From Chlorocebus sabaeus (taxonomy: Eukaryota > Chordata > Mammalia > Primates > Cercopithecidae): 64,000 bases of DNA. The notes under the pieces were generated by a model. That model did no database searches and had not been told where the DNA came from. It saw nothing but the letters and a program-made list of their open reading frames with translations. How positions within the stretch are numbered: the first letter of the stretch is position 1; each line of letters starts with the position of its first letter. The stretch covers positions 186,001 through 250,000 of the forward strand of contig NW_027328103.1 of assembly GCF_047675955.1 (NCBI RefSeq). Reading direction: 5' to 3'. Below are positions 1-10,059 of the stretch, piece by piece. The position numbers and the translations under genes were made by a program.

Positions 1-7
1 GAAACTG

Positions 8-37
8 CTCTGTGTTCTGTTAATTCATCTCACAGAG
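8..37. repeat. Inverted repeat 1: CTCTGTG ... CACAGAG
   Basis: The arms CTCTGTG (8-14) and CACAGAG (31-37) are perfect 7-bp complements separated by 16 bases, and the arrangement recurs in most monomers. Variants breaking an arm include CTCTTTG, CGCTGTG, CTCAGTG and CAGAGAG. I saw no compensating change in the opposite arm, so selection on a hairpin is not evident from this dyad. Confidence 0.75.
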
Positions 38-52
38 TAACATCTTTCCCTT

Positions 53-81
53 CAAGAAGCCTTTCGCTAAGGCTGTTCTTG
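53..81. repeat. Inverted repeat 2: bulged 11-bp stem with 5-nt loop
   Basis: CAAGA-AGCCTT, loop TCGCT, AAGGCT-GT-TCTTG. AGCCTT (58-63) pairs perfectly with AAGGCT (69-74), and the flanking CAAGA pairs with TCTTG after a two-base GT bulge, giving 11 potential base pairs in 29 bases. It is present in most of the 372 monomers. Many recurrent substitutions fall in the loop (TCGCT to TGGCT, TAGCT or TCTCT). Others hit the stem (GCTACGGC, GCGATGGC, AAGTCTTT, AAGATGCC, GCTAAAGC). Cruciform or hairpin formation in vivo is inference. Confidence 0.8.
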
Positions 82-109
82 TGGAATTGGCAAAGGGATA
101 TTTGGAAGC

Positions 110-125
110 CCATAGAGGGCTATGG
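110..125. repeat. Inverted repeat 3: CCATAG-AGGG-CTATGG
   Basis: CCATAG (110-115) and CTATGG (120-125) are perfect 6-bp complements around a 4-base AGGG loop. An overlapping alternative pairs AGCCC with GGGCT. The right arm is also the first six bases of the pJ-alpha box, so the box lies on the edge of a potential hairpin. The nine CCCAAGAGGG monomers lose the left arm, and the ATGATG and CTACGG variants alter the right arm. Confidence 0.75.
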
Positions 126-161
126 TGAAAAATGAAATATCTTTCGTTCAGAAGTGGAAAG

Positions 162-167
162 AAGCTT
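162..167. other. HindIII site typical of the monomer
   Basis: AAGCTT lies in GAAAGAAGCTTTCTGAG at the end of most monomers, giving a 172-bp ladder, the classic signature of African green monkey component-alpha satellite. The site is lost in recurrent variant monomers: AAGCATTCTG (about 5.83, 9.27, 20.79, 24.74, 27.66, 35.22, 39.0, 49.49, 53.78 kb), AAGCATTGTG (7.21, 21.13, 22.16, 25.94, 29.04 kb), AATGTTTCTG or AATCTTTCTG (for example 4.63, 6.69, 19.59, 25.6, 28.52 kb), AAGTTTTCTG (7.55, 22.51, 29.38, 47.25 kb), AGGCTTTCTG (2.74, 10.3, 13.91, 17.7, 31.79, 41.24, 50.34, 56.0 kb) and AAGATTTCTG (46.56, 61.34, 63.4 kb). Confidence 0.9.
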
Positions 168-635
168 TCTGAGAAACTGCTCTGTGTTCTGTTAATTCAT
201 CTCACAGAGTTACGTCTTTCCCTTCAAGAAGCCTTTCGCTAAGGCTGTTCTTGGGGAATTGGCAAAGGGATATTTGGAAGCCCATAGAGGGCTATGATGA
301 AAAAGGAAATATCTTCCGTTCAAAATTTGAAAGAAGCTTTCTGAGAAACTGCTCTGTGTTCTGTTAATTCATCTCATAGAGTTACATCTTTCCCTTCAAG
401 AAGCCTTTCGCTAAGGCTGTTCTTGTGGAATTGGCAAAGGGATATTTGGAAGCCCATAGAGGGATATGGTGAAAATGGAAATATCTTCCGTTCAAAACTG
501 GAAAGAAGCTTTCTGAGAAACTGCGCTGTGTTCTGTTAATTCATCTCAGAGAGTTACATCTTTCCCTTCAAGAAGCCTTTCGCTAAGGCTGTTCTTGTGG
601 AATTGGCAAAGGGATATTTGGAAGCCCATAGAGGG

Positions 636-652
636 CTATGGTGAAAAAGGAA
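636..652. other. pJ-alpha-type (A-type) protein-binding box, exemplar
   Basis: CTATGGTGAAAAAGGAA matches the reverse complement of the recalled pJ-alpha consensus TTCCTTTTYCACCRTAG at every position. In human alpha satellite this site is occupied either by a pJ-alpha box (A-type monomer) or by a CENP-B box (B-type). Every monomer I read here is A-type. Recurrent variants weaken the match: CTATGGTGAAAATGGAA, CTATGATGAAAAAGG, GTGAAAAATGAA, GTGAAATAGGAA and GTGAAAAACCAAAT. CTACGGTG (about 45.66, 60.44, 62.5 kb) still fits the Y position. Binding by a pJ-alpha factor in this species is not shown. Confidence 0.8.
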
Positions 653-3600
653 ATATCTTCCGTTCAAAACTGGAAAGAAGCTTTCTGAGAAACTGCTCTG
701 TGTTCTGTTAATTCATCTCACAGAGTTACATCTTTCCATTCAAGAAGCCTTTCGATAAGGCTGTTCTTGGGGAATTGGCAAAGGGATATTTGGAAGCCCA
801 TAGGGGGCTATGGTGAAAAAGGAAATATCTTCCGTTCAAAACTGGAAAGAAGCTTTCTGAGAAACTGCTCTGTGTTCTGTTGATTCATCTCACAGAGTTA
901 CATCTTTCCCTTTAAGAAGCCTTTCGCTAAGGCTGTTCTTGTGGAATTGGCAAAGGGATATTTGGAAGCCCATAGAGGGCTATGGTGAAAAAGGAAATAT
1001 CTTCCGTTCAAAACTGGAAAGAAGCTTTCTGAGAAACTGCTCTGTGTTCTGTTAATTCATCTCACAGAGTTACATCTTTCCCTTCAAGAAGCCTTTCGCT
1101 AAGGCTGTTCTTGTGGAATTGGCAAAGGTATATTTGGAAGCCCACAGAGGGCTATGGTGAAAAAGGAAATATCTTCCGTTCAAAACTGGAAAGAAGCTTT
1201 CTGAGAAACTGCTCTGTGTTCTGTTAATTCATCTCACAGAGTTACATCTTTCCCTTCAAGAAGCCTTTCGCTAAGGCTGTTCTTGTGGAATTGGCAAAGG
1301 GATATTTGGAAGCCCATAGAGGGCTATGGTGAAAAAGGAAATATCTTCCGTTCAAAACTGGAAAGAAGCTTTCTGAGAAACTGCTCTGTGTTCTGTTAAT
1401 TCATCTCACAGAGGTACATCTTTCCCTTCAAGAAGTCTTTCGCTAAGGCTGTTCTTGTGGAATTGGCAAAGGGATATTTGGAAGCCCATAGGGGGCTATG
1501 GTGAAAAAGGAAATATCTTCCGTTCAAAACTGGAAAGAAGCTTTCTGAGAAACTGCTCTGTGTTCTGTTAGTTCATCCCACAGAGTTACATCTTTCCCTT
1601 CAAGAAGCCTTTCGCTAAGGCTGTTCTTGGTTAATTGGCAATGGGATATTTGGAAGCCCATAGAGGGCTAAGGTGAAAAAGGAAATATCTTCCGTTCAAA
1701 ACTGGAAAGAAGCTTTCTGAGAAACTGCTCTGTGTTCTGTTAATTCATCTCACAGAGTTACATCTTTCCCTTCAAGAAGCCTTTCGCTAAGGCTGTTCTT
1801 GTGGAATTGGCAATGGGATATTTGGAAGCCCATAGAGGGCTATGGTGAAAAAGGAAATATCTTCCGTTCAAAACTGGAAAGAAGCTTTCTGGAAACTGCT
1901 CTCTGTTCTGTTAATTCGTCTCACACAGTTACATCTTTCCCTTCAAGAAGCCTTTCGCTAAGGCTGTTCTTGTGGAATTGGCAAAGGTATATTTTGAAGC
2001 CCATAGAGGGCTATGGTGAAAAAGGAAATATCTTCCGTTCAAAACTGGAAAGAAGCTTTCTGAGAAACTGCTCTGTGTTCTGTTAATTCATCTCATAGAG
2101 TTACATCTTTCCCTTCAAGAAGCCTTTCGCTAAGGCTGTTCTTGTGGAATTGGCAAAGGGATATTTGGAAGCCCATAGAGGGCTATGGTGAAAAAGGAAA
2201 TATCTTCCGTTCAAAACTGGAAAGAAGCTTTCTGAGAAACTGCTCTGTGTTCTGTTAATTCATCTCACAGAGTTACATCTTTCCCTTCAAGAAGCCTTTG
2301 GCTAAGGCTGTTCTTGTGGAATTGGCAAAGGGATATTTGGAAGCCCATAGAGGGCTATGGTGAAAAAGGAAATATCTTCCGTGCAAAACTGGAAAGAAGC
2401 TTTCTGAGAAACTGCTCTGTGTTCTGTTAATTCATCTCACAGAGTTACATCTTCCCCTTCAAGAAGCCTTTCGCTAAGGCTGTTCTTGTGGAATTGGCAA
2501 AGGGATATTTGGAAGCAAATAGAGGGCTATGTTGAAAAAGGAAATATCTTCCGTTCAAAACTGGAAAGAAGCTTTCTGAGAAACTGCTCTGTGTTCTGTT
2601 AATTCATCTCACAGAGTTACATCTTTCCCTTCAAGAAGCCTTTCGCTAAGGCTGTTCTTGTGGAATTGGCAAAGGGATATTTGGAAGCCCTTAGAGGGCT
2701 ATGGTGAAAAAGGAAATATCTTCCGTTCAGACCTGGAAAGAGGCTTTCTGAGAAACTGCTCTGTGTTCTGTTAATTCATCTCACAGAGTTACATCTTTCC
2801 CTTCAAGAAGCCGTTCGCTAAGGCTGTTCTTGTGGAATTGGCAAAGGGATATTTGGAAGCCCATAGAGGGCTATGGTGAAAAAGGAAATATCTTCCGTTC
2901 AAAACTGGAAAGAAGCTTTCTGAGAAACTGCTCTGTGTTCTGTTAATTCATCTCACAGAGTTACATCTTTCCCTTCAAGAAGCCTTTAGCTAAGGCTGTT
3001 CTTGTGGAATTGGCAAAGGGATATTTGGAAGCCCATAGAGGGCTATGGTGAAAATGGAAATATCTTCCGTTCAAAACTGTAAAGAAGCTTTGTGAGAAAC
3101 TGCTCTGTGTTCTGTTAATTCATCTCACAGAGTTACGTCTTTCCCTTCAAGAAGCCTTTCGCTAAGGCTGTTCTTGGGGAATTGGCAAAGGGATATTTGG
3201 AAGCCCATAGAGGGCTATGATGAAAAAGGAAATATCTTCCGTTCAAAATTTGAAAGAAGCTTTCTGAGAAACTGCTCTGTGTTCTGTTAATTCATCTCAT
3301 AGAGTTACATCTTTCCCTTCAAGAAGCCTTTAGCTAAGGCTGTTCTTGTGGAATTGGCAAAGGGATATTTGGAAGCCCATAGAGGGCTATGGTGAAAAAG
3401 GAAATATCTTCCGTTCAAAACTGGAAAGAAGCTTTCTGAGAAACTGCGCTGTGTTCTGTTAATTCATCTCAGAGAGTTACATCTTTCCCTTCAAGAAGCC
3501 TTTCGCTAAGGCTGTTCTTGTGGAATTGGCAAAGGGATATTTGGAAGCCCATAGAGGGCTATGGTGAAAAAGGAAATATCTTCCGTTCAAAACTGGAAAG

Positions 3601-4643
3601 AAGCTTTCTGAGAAACTGCTCTGTGTTCTGTTAATTCATCTCACAGAGTTACATCTTTCCCTTCAAGAAGCCTTTCGCTAAGGCTGTTCTTGTGGAATTG
3701 GCAAAGGGATATTTGAAAGCCCATAGAGGGCTATGGTGAAAAAGGAAATATCTTCCGTTCAAAACTGGAAAGAAGCTTTCTGAGAAACTGCTCTGTGTTC
3801 TGTTAATTCATCTCACAGAGTTACATCTTTCCCTTCAAGAAGCCTTTGGCTAAGGCTTTTCTTGTGGAATTGGCAAAGGGATATTTGGAAGCCCATAGAG
3901 GGCTATGGTGAAAAAGGAAATATCTTCCGTTCAAAACTGGAAAGAAGCTTTCTGAGAAACTGCTCTGTGTTCTGTTAATTCATCTCACAGAGTTACGTCT
4001 TTCCCTTCAAGAAGCCTTTCGCTAAGGCTGTTCTTGGGGAATTGGCAAAGGTATATTTGGAAGCCCATAGAGGGCTATGGTGAAAAAGGAAATATCTTCC
4101 GTTCAGAAGGGGAAAGAAGCTTTCTGAGAAACTGCTCTGTGTTCTGTTAATTCATCTCACAGAGTTACATCTTTCCCTTCAAGAAGCCTTTCGCTAAGGC
4201 TGTTCTTGTGGAATTGGCAAAGGGATATTTGGAAGCCCATAGAGGGCTCTGGTGAAAAAGGAAATATCTTCCGTTCAGAACTGGAAAGAAGCTTTCTGAG
4301 AAACTGCTCTGTGTTCTGTTAATTCATCTCACAGAGTTACATCTTTCCCTTCAAGAAGCCTTTCGCTAAGGCTGTTCTTGTGGAATTGGCAAAGGGATAT
4401 TTGGAAGCCCATAGAGGGCTATGGTGAAAAAGGAAATATCTTCCGTTCAAAAGTGTAAAGAAGCTTTCTGAGAAACTGCTCTTTGTTCTGTTAATTCATC
4501 TCACAGAGTTACATCTTTCCCTTCAAGAAGCCTTTCGCTAAGGCTGTTCTTGTGGAATTGGCAAAGGGATATTTGGAAGCCCATAGAGGGCTATGGTGAA
4601 AATGGAAATATCTTCCGTTCAAAACTGGAAAGAATGTTTCTGA

Positions 4644-4814
4644 GAAACTGCTCTGTGTTCTGTTAATTTATCTCACAGAGTTACATGTTTCCCTTCAAGA
4701 AGCCTTTCGCGAAGGCTGTTCTTTGGAATTGGCAAAGGGATATTTGGAAGCCTATAGAGGGCTATGGTGAAAAAGGAAATATCTTCCGTTCAAAACTGGA
4801 AAGAAGCTTTCTGA
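4644..4814. repeat. 171-bp monomer family b (TTCTTTGGAATTGG), exemplar
   Basis: TTCTTGTGGAATTGG is shortened by one base to TTCTTTGGAATTGG. I find 15 members near 4.72, 6.78, 7.81, 19.67, 21.73, 22.76, 25.69, 28.61, 29.64, 34.11, 37.89, 43.22, 47.51, 52.67 and 57.99 kb. They come as a two-monomer haplotype: the monomer before has GTGAAAATGG and ends AATGTTTCTGAG or AATCTTTCTGAG, and the family-b monomer has TTAATTTATCTC and GCCTATAGAGG (GCTTATAGAGG at 25.72 kb). A subset also carries GCGAAGGC or GCGATGGC in place of GCTAAGGC. This linkage makes it a good tracer of duplicated blocks. Confidence 0.9.
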
Positions 4815-5158
4815 GAAACTGCTCTGTGTTCTGTTGATTCATCTCACAGAGTTACATCTTTCCCTTCAAGAAGCCTTTCGCTAAGGCTGTTCTTGTGGAA
4901 TTGGCAAAGGGATATTTGGAAGCCCATAGAGGGCTATGGTGAAAAAGGAAATATCTTCCGTTCAAAACTGGAAAGAAGCTTTCTGAGAAACTGCTCTGTG
5001 TTCTGTTAATTCATCTCACAGAGTTACATCTTTCCCTTCAAGAAGCCTTTCGCTAAGGCTGTTCTTGTGGAATTGGCAAAGGGATATTTGGAAGCCCATA
5101 GAGGGCTATGATGAAAAAGGAAATATCTTCCGTTCAAAAGTGTAAAGAAGCTTTCTGA

Positions 5159-5329
5159 GAAACTGCTCTGTGTTCTGTTAATTCATCTCACACAGTTACG
5201 TCTTTCCCTTCAAGAAGCCTTTCGCTAAGGCTGTTCTTGTGGAATTGGCAAAGGGATATTTCGAAGCCCAAGAGGGCTATGGTGAAAAAGGAAATATCTT
5301 CCGTTCAAAACTGGAAAGAAGCTTTCTGA
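5159..5329. repeat. 171-bp monomer family c (TTTCGAAGCCCAAGAGGGC), exemplar
   Basis: CCCATAGAGGG is reduced to CCCAAGAGGG, and the neighbouring TTTGGAAGCC is changed to TTTCGAAGCC. Nine members lie near 5.27, 20.22, 34.66, 38.44, 43.76, 44.97, 53.21, 58.54 and 59.74 kb, each followed by a monomer with CTCTGTGCTCTG. The deletion removes the left arm of the CCATAG/CTATGG dyad while leaving the pJ-alpha box intact. Confidence 0.9.
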
Positions 5330-5501
5330 GAAACTGCTCTGTGCTCTGTTAATTCATCTCACAGAGTTACATCTTTCCCTTCAAGAAGCCTTTCGCTAAG
5401 GCTGTTCTTGTGGAATTGGCAAAGGGATATTTGGAAGCCCATAGAGGGCTATGGTGAAAAAGGAAATATCTTCCGTTCAAAACTGGAAAGAAGCTTTCTG
5501 A

Positions 5502-5672
5502 GAAACTGCTCTGTGTTCTGTTAATTCATCTCACAGAGTTACATCATTCCCTCAAGATGCCTTTCGCTACGGCTGTTCTTGTGGAATTGGCAAAGGGATA
5601 TTTGGAAGCCCATAGAGGGCTATGGTGAAAAAGGAAATATCTTCCGTTCAAAAGTGGAAAGAAGCTTTCTGA
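5502..5672. repeat. 171-bp monomer family a (CATCATTCCCTCAAGATGCC), exemplar
   Basis: Relative to the usual CATCTTTCCCTTCAAGAAGC, this family has substitutions plus a 1-bp loss, so the unit is 171 bp. I find 26 members, with CATCATT near 5542, 5885, 9322, 20497, 20839, 23417, 24791, 26337, 27712, 30289, 34930, 35273, 38710, 39053, 44038, 45240, 45754, 47129, 48159, 49534, 53487, 53830, 58814, 60017, 60531 and 62594. Two subtypes exist, CATCATTCCCTC and CATCATTCGCTC (9322, 24791, 27712, 45754, 49534, 60531, 62594). Many of the first subtype also carry CTACGGCTG. A shared complex difference implies one origin followed by spread through amplification. Confidence 0.9.
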
Positions 5673-8600
5673 GAAACTGCTCTGTGTTCTGTTAATTCAC
5701 CTCACAGAGTTACATCTTTCCCTTCAAGAAGCCTTTAGCTAAAGCTGTTCTTGTGGAATTGGCAAAGGGATATTTGGAAGCCCATAGAGGGCTATGGTGA
5801 AAAAGGAAATATCTTCCGTTCAAAAGTGTAAAGAAGCATTCTGAGAAACTGCTCTGTGTTCTGTTAATTCATCTCACAGAGTTACATCATTCCCTCAAGA
5901 TGCCTTTCGCTAAGGCTGTTCTTGTGGAATTGGCAAAGGGATATTTGGAAGACCATAGAGGGCTATGGTGAAAAAGGAAATATCTTCCGTTGAAAACTGG
6001 AAAGAAGCTTTCTGAGAAACTGCTCTGTGTTCTGTTAATTTATCTCACAGAGTTACATCTTTCCCTTCAAGAAGCCTTTCGCTAAGGCTGTTCTTGTGGA
6101 ATTGGCAAAGGGATATTTGGAAGCCCATAGAGGGCTATGGTGAAAAAGGAAATATCTTCCGTTCAAAACTGGAAAGAAGCTTTCTGGGAAACTGCTCTGT
6201 GTTCTGTTAATTCATCTCACAGAGTTACATCTTTCCCTTCAAGAAGCCTTTCGCTAAGGCTGTTCTTGTGGAATTGGCAAAGGGATATTTGGAAGCCCAT
6301 AGAGGGCTATGGTGAAAAAGGAAATATCTTCCGTTCAAAACTGGAAAGAAGCTTTCTGAGAAACTGCTCTGTGTTCTGTTAATTCATCTCACAGAGTTAC
6401 GTCTTTCCCTTCAAGAAGCCTTTCGCTAAGGCTGTTCTTGTGGAATTGGCAAAGGGATATTTGGAAGCCCATAGAGGGCTATGGTGAAAAAGGAAATATC
6501 TTCCGTTCAAAAGTGTAAAGAAGCTTTCTGAGAAACTGCTCTTTGTTCTGTTAATTCATCTCACAGAGTTACATCTTTCCCTTCAAGAAGCCTTTCGCTA
6601 AGGCTGTTCTTGTGGAATTGGCAAAGGGATATTTGGAAGCCCATAGAGGGCTATGGTGAAAATGGAAATATCTTCCGTTCAAAACTGGAAAGAATCTTTC
6701 TGAGAAACTGCTCTGTGTTCTGTTAATTTATCTCACAGAGTTACATGTTTCCCTTCAAGAAGCCTTTCGCTAAGGCTGTTCTTTGGAATTGGCAAAGGGA
6801 TATTTGGAAGCCTATAGAGGGCTATGGTGAAAAAGGAAATATCTTCCGTTCAAAACTGGAAAGAAGCTTTCTGAGAAACTGCTCTGTGTTCTGTTAATTC
6901 ATCTCACAGAGTTACATCTTTCCCTTCAAGTTGCCTTTCGCTAAGGCTGTTCTTGTGGAATTGGCAAAGGGATATTTGGAAGCCCATAGAGGGCTATGGT
7001 GAAAAAGGAAATATCTTCCGTTGAAAACTGGAAAGAAGCTTTCTGAGAAACTGCTCTGTGTTCTGTTAATTTATCTCACAGAGTTACATCTTTCCCTTCA
7101 AGAAGCCTTTCGCTAAGTCTGTTCTTGAGGAATTGGCAAAGGGATATTTGGAAGCCCATAGAGGGCTATGGTGAAAAAGGAAATATCTTCCGTTCAAAAC
7201 TGGAAAGAAGCATTGTGAGAAACTGCTCTGTGTTCTGTTAATTCATCTCACAGAGTTACATCTTTCCCTTCAAGAAGCCTTTCGCTAAGGCTGTTCTTGT
7301 GGAATTGGCAAAGTGATATTTGGAAGCCCATAGAGGGCTATGGTGAAAAAGGAAATATCTTCCGTTCAAAACTGGAAAGAAGCTTTCTGAGAAACTGCTC
7401 TGTGTTCTGTTAATTCATCTCACAGAGTTACGTCTTTCCCTTCAAGAAGCCTTTCGCTAAGGCTGTTCTTGTGGAATTGGCAAAGGGATATTTGGAAGCC
7501 CATAGAGGGCTATGGTGAAAAAGGAAATATCTTCCGTTCAAAAGTGTAAAGAAGTTTTCTGAGAAACTGCTCTTTGTTCTGTTAATTCATCTCACAGAGT
7601 TACGTCTTTCCCTTCAAGAAGCCTTTCGCTAAGGCTGTTCTTGTGGAATTGGCAAAGGGATATTTGGGAGCCCATAGAGGGCTATGGTGAAAATGGAAAT
7701 ATCTTCCTTTCAAAACTGGAAAGAATCTTTCTGAGAAACTGCTCTGTGTTCTGTTAATTTATCTCAGAGAGTTACATCTTTCCCTTCAAGAAGCCTTTCG
7801 CTAAGGCTGTTCTTTGGAATTGGCAAAGGTATATTTGGAAGCCTATAGAGGGCTATGGTGAAAAAGGAAATATCTTCCGTTCAAAACTGGAAAGAAGCTT
7901 TCTGAGAAACTGCTCTGTGTTCTGTTAATTCATCTCACATAGTTACGTCTTTCCCTTCAAGAAGCCTTTCGCTAAGGCTGTTCTTGTGGAATTGGCAAAG
8001 GGATATTTGGAAGCCCATAGAGGGCTATGGTGAAAAACCAAATATCTTCCGTTCAAAACTGGAAAGAAGCTTTCTGAGAACCTGCTCTGTGTTCTGTTAA
8101 TTCACCTCACAGAGTTACATCTTTCCCTTCAAGAAGCCTTTCGCTAATTGTGTTCTTGTGGAATTGGCAAAGGGATATTTGGAAGCCCATAGAGGGCTAT
8201 GGTGAAAATGGAAATATCTTCCGTTCAAAACTGTAAAGAAGCTTTGTGAGAAACTGCTCTGTGTTCTGTTAATTCATCTCAGAGAGTTACATCTTTCCCT
8301 TCAAGAAGCCTTTCGCTAAGGCTGTTCTTGTGGAATTGGCAAAGGGATATTTGGAAGCCCATAGAGGGCTATGGTGAAAAAGGAAATATCTTCCGTTCAA
8401 AACTGGAAAGAAGCTTTCTGAGAAACTGCTCTGTGTTCTGTTAATTCATCTCACAGAGTTACGTCTTTCCCTTCAAGAAGCCTTTCGCTAAGGCTGTTCT
8501 TGTGGAATTGGCAAAGGGATATTTGGAAGCCCATAGAGGGCTATGGTGAAATAGGAAATATCTTCCGTTCAAAACTGGAAAGAAGCTTTCTGAGAAACTG

Positions 8601-10059
8601 CTCTGTGTTCTGTTAATTCATCTCACAGAGTTACATCTTTCCCTTCAAGAAGCCTTTCGCTAAGGCTGTTCTTGTGGAATTGGCAAAGGGATATTTGGAA
8701 GCCCATAGAGGGCTATGGTGAAAAAGGAAATATCTTCCGTTCAAAACTGGAAAGAAGCTTTCTGAGAAACTGCTCTGTGTTATGTTAATTCATCTCACAG
8801 GGTTACATCTTTCCCTTCAAGAAGCCTTTCGCTAAGGGTGTTCTTGTGGAATTGGCAAAGGGATAATTGGAAGCCCATAGATGGCTATGGTGAAAAATGA
8901 AATATCTTCCGTTCAAAACTGGAAAGAAGCTTTCTGAGAAACTGCTCTGTGTTCTGTTAATTCATCTCACAGAATTACATCTTTCCCTTCAAGAAGCCTT
9001 TCGCTAAGGCTGTTCTTGTGGAATTGGCAAAGGGATATTTGGAAGCCCATAGAGGGCTATGGTGAAAAAGGAAATATCTTCCGTTCAAAACTGGAAAGAA
9101 GCTTTCTGAGAAACTGCTCTGTGTTCTGTTAATTCATCTCAGAGAGTTACATCTTTCCCTTTAAGAAGCCTTTCGCTAAGGCTGTTCTTGTGGAATTGGC
9201 AAAGGGATATTTGGAAGCCCATAGAGGGCTATGGTGAAAAAGGAAATATCTTCCGTTCAAAACTGGAAAGAAGCATTCTGAGAAACTGCTCTGTGTTCTG
9301 TTAATTCGTCTCACAGAGTTACATCATTCGCTCAAGATGCCTTTCGCTAAGGCTGTTCTTGTGGAATTGGCAAAGGGATATTTGCAAGCCCATAGAGGGC
9401 TATGGTGAAAAAGGAAATGTCTTCCGTTCAAAACTGGAAAGAAGCTTTCTGAGAAACTGCTCTGTGTTCTGTTAATTCACCTCACAGAGTTACATCTTTA
9501 ACTTCAAGAAGCCTTTCGCTAAGGCTGTTCTTGTGGAATTGGCAAAGGGATATTTGGAAGCCCATAGAGGGCTATGGTGAAAAAGGAAATATCTTCCGTT
9601 CAAAACTGGAAAGAAGCTTTCTGAGAAACTGCTCCGTGTTCTGTTAATTCATCTCACAGGGTTACATCTTTCCCTTCAAGAAGTCTTTCGCTAAGGCTGT
9701 TCTTGTGGAATTGGCAAAGGGATATTTGGAAGCCCATAGGGGGATATGGTGAAAAAGGAAATATCTTCCTTTCAAAACTGGAAAGAAGCTTTCTGAGAAA
9801 CTGCTCTGTGTTCTGTTAATTCATCTCACAGAGTTACGTCTTTCCCTTCAAGAAGCCTTTCGCTAAGGCTGTTCTTGGGGAATTGGCAAAGGGATATTTG
9901 GAAGCCCATAGAGGACTATGGTGAAAAAGGAAATATCTTCCGTTCAAAACTGGAAAGAAGCTTTATGAGAAACTGCTCTGTGTTCTGTTAATTCATCTCA
10001 CAGAGTTACATCTTTCCCTTCAAGAAGCCTTTCGCTAAGGCTGTTCTTGTGGAATTGGC

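Larger units (their letters stand above)
1..172. repeat. Reference monomer (phase used in this annotation)
   Basis: First complete unit, running from GAAACTGCTC to GCTTTCTGA. Landmarks within it are CTCTGTG at 8-14, CACAGAG at 31-37, the inverted repeat at 53-81, GGATATTTGGA at about 97-107, the CCATAG/CTATGG dyad at 110-125, the pJ-alpha-box position at 120-136 and the HindIII site at 162-167. Against the commonest form in the window this copy carries variants: GAGTAAC instead of GAGTTAC at 35-41, AAAAATGAA in the box, and a CTTTCGTTCAGAAGTGG tract near 141-157. The same variant set recurs near 10.52, 14.13, 32.0, 35.78 and 50.56 kb, so it marks copies of one monomer type rather than random mutation. 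Confidence 0.95.
1..1920. repeat. Partial block homologous to 10.49-11.9 kb and 14.10-15.5 kb
   Basis: Ordered variants GAGTAAC, TCGTTCAGAAGTGG, CTGCGCTGTG with CTCAGAGAG, TTTCCATTCAAG, CATAGGGGG, GTTGATTC, TTGGTTAATTGG and finally CTCTCTGTTCTG with CGTCTCACACAG occur here and in the two 21-monomer units. The offset to the 10.5-kb copy falls from 10,484 to 9,968 bp, so this copy has three extra monomers. One is the ATGATG/AATTTGAAAG monomer at about 280-450. The CTGGAAACT 1-bp deletion near 1,890 is shared only with the copy near 15,470. Homology stops abruptly at about 1.92-1.98 kb. Confidence 0.8.

Noticed and set aside
62..78. Possible CENP-B box at CTTTCGCTAAGGCTGTTC
   Set aside because: TTCG is present, but the required A and CGGG that follow are G and TGTT, so it does not match NTTCGNNNNANNCGGGN.
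1799..2086. 95-residue open frame on the plus strand, nearly repeated at 15,378-15,665
   Set aside because: Pure satellite sequence. The frame opens because a 1-bp deletion (TTCTGGAAACT for TTCTGAGAAACT) shifts the reading past the usual stop. No gene context, and the peptide is just translated monomer.
6137..6382. 81-residue open frame on the plus strand
   Set aside because: Created by one substitution, TTCTGGGAA for TTCTGAGAA, turning a TGA into TGG. It is otherwise the standard monomer.
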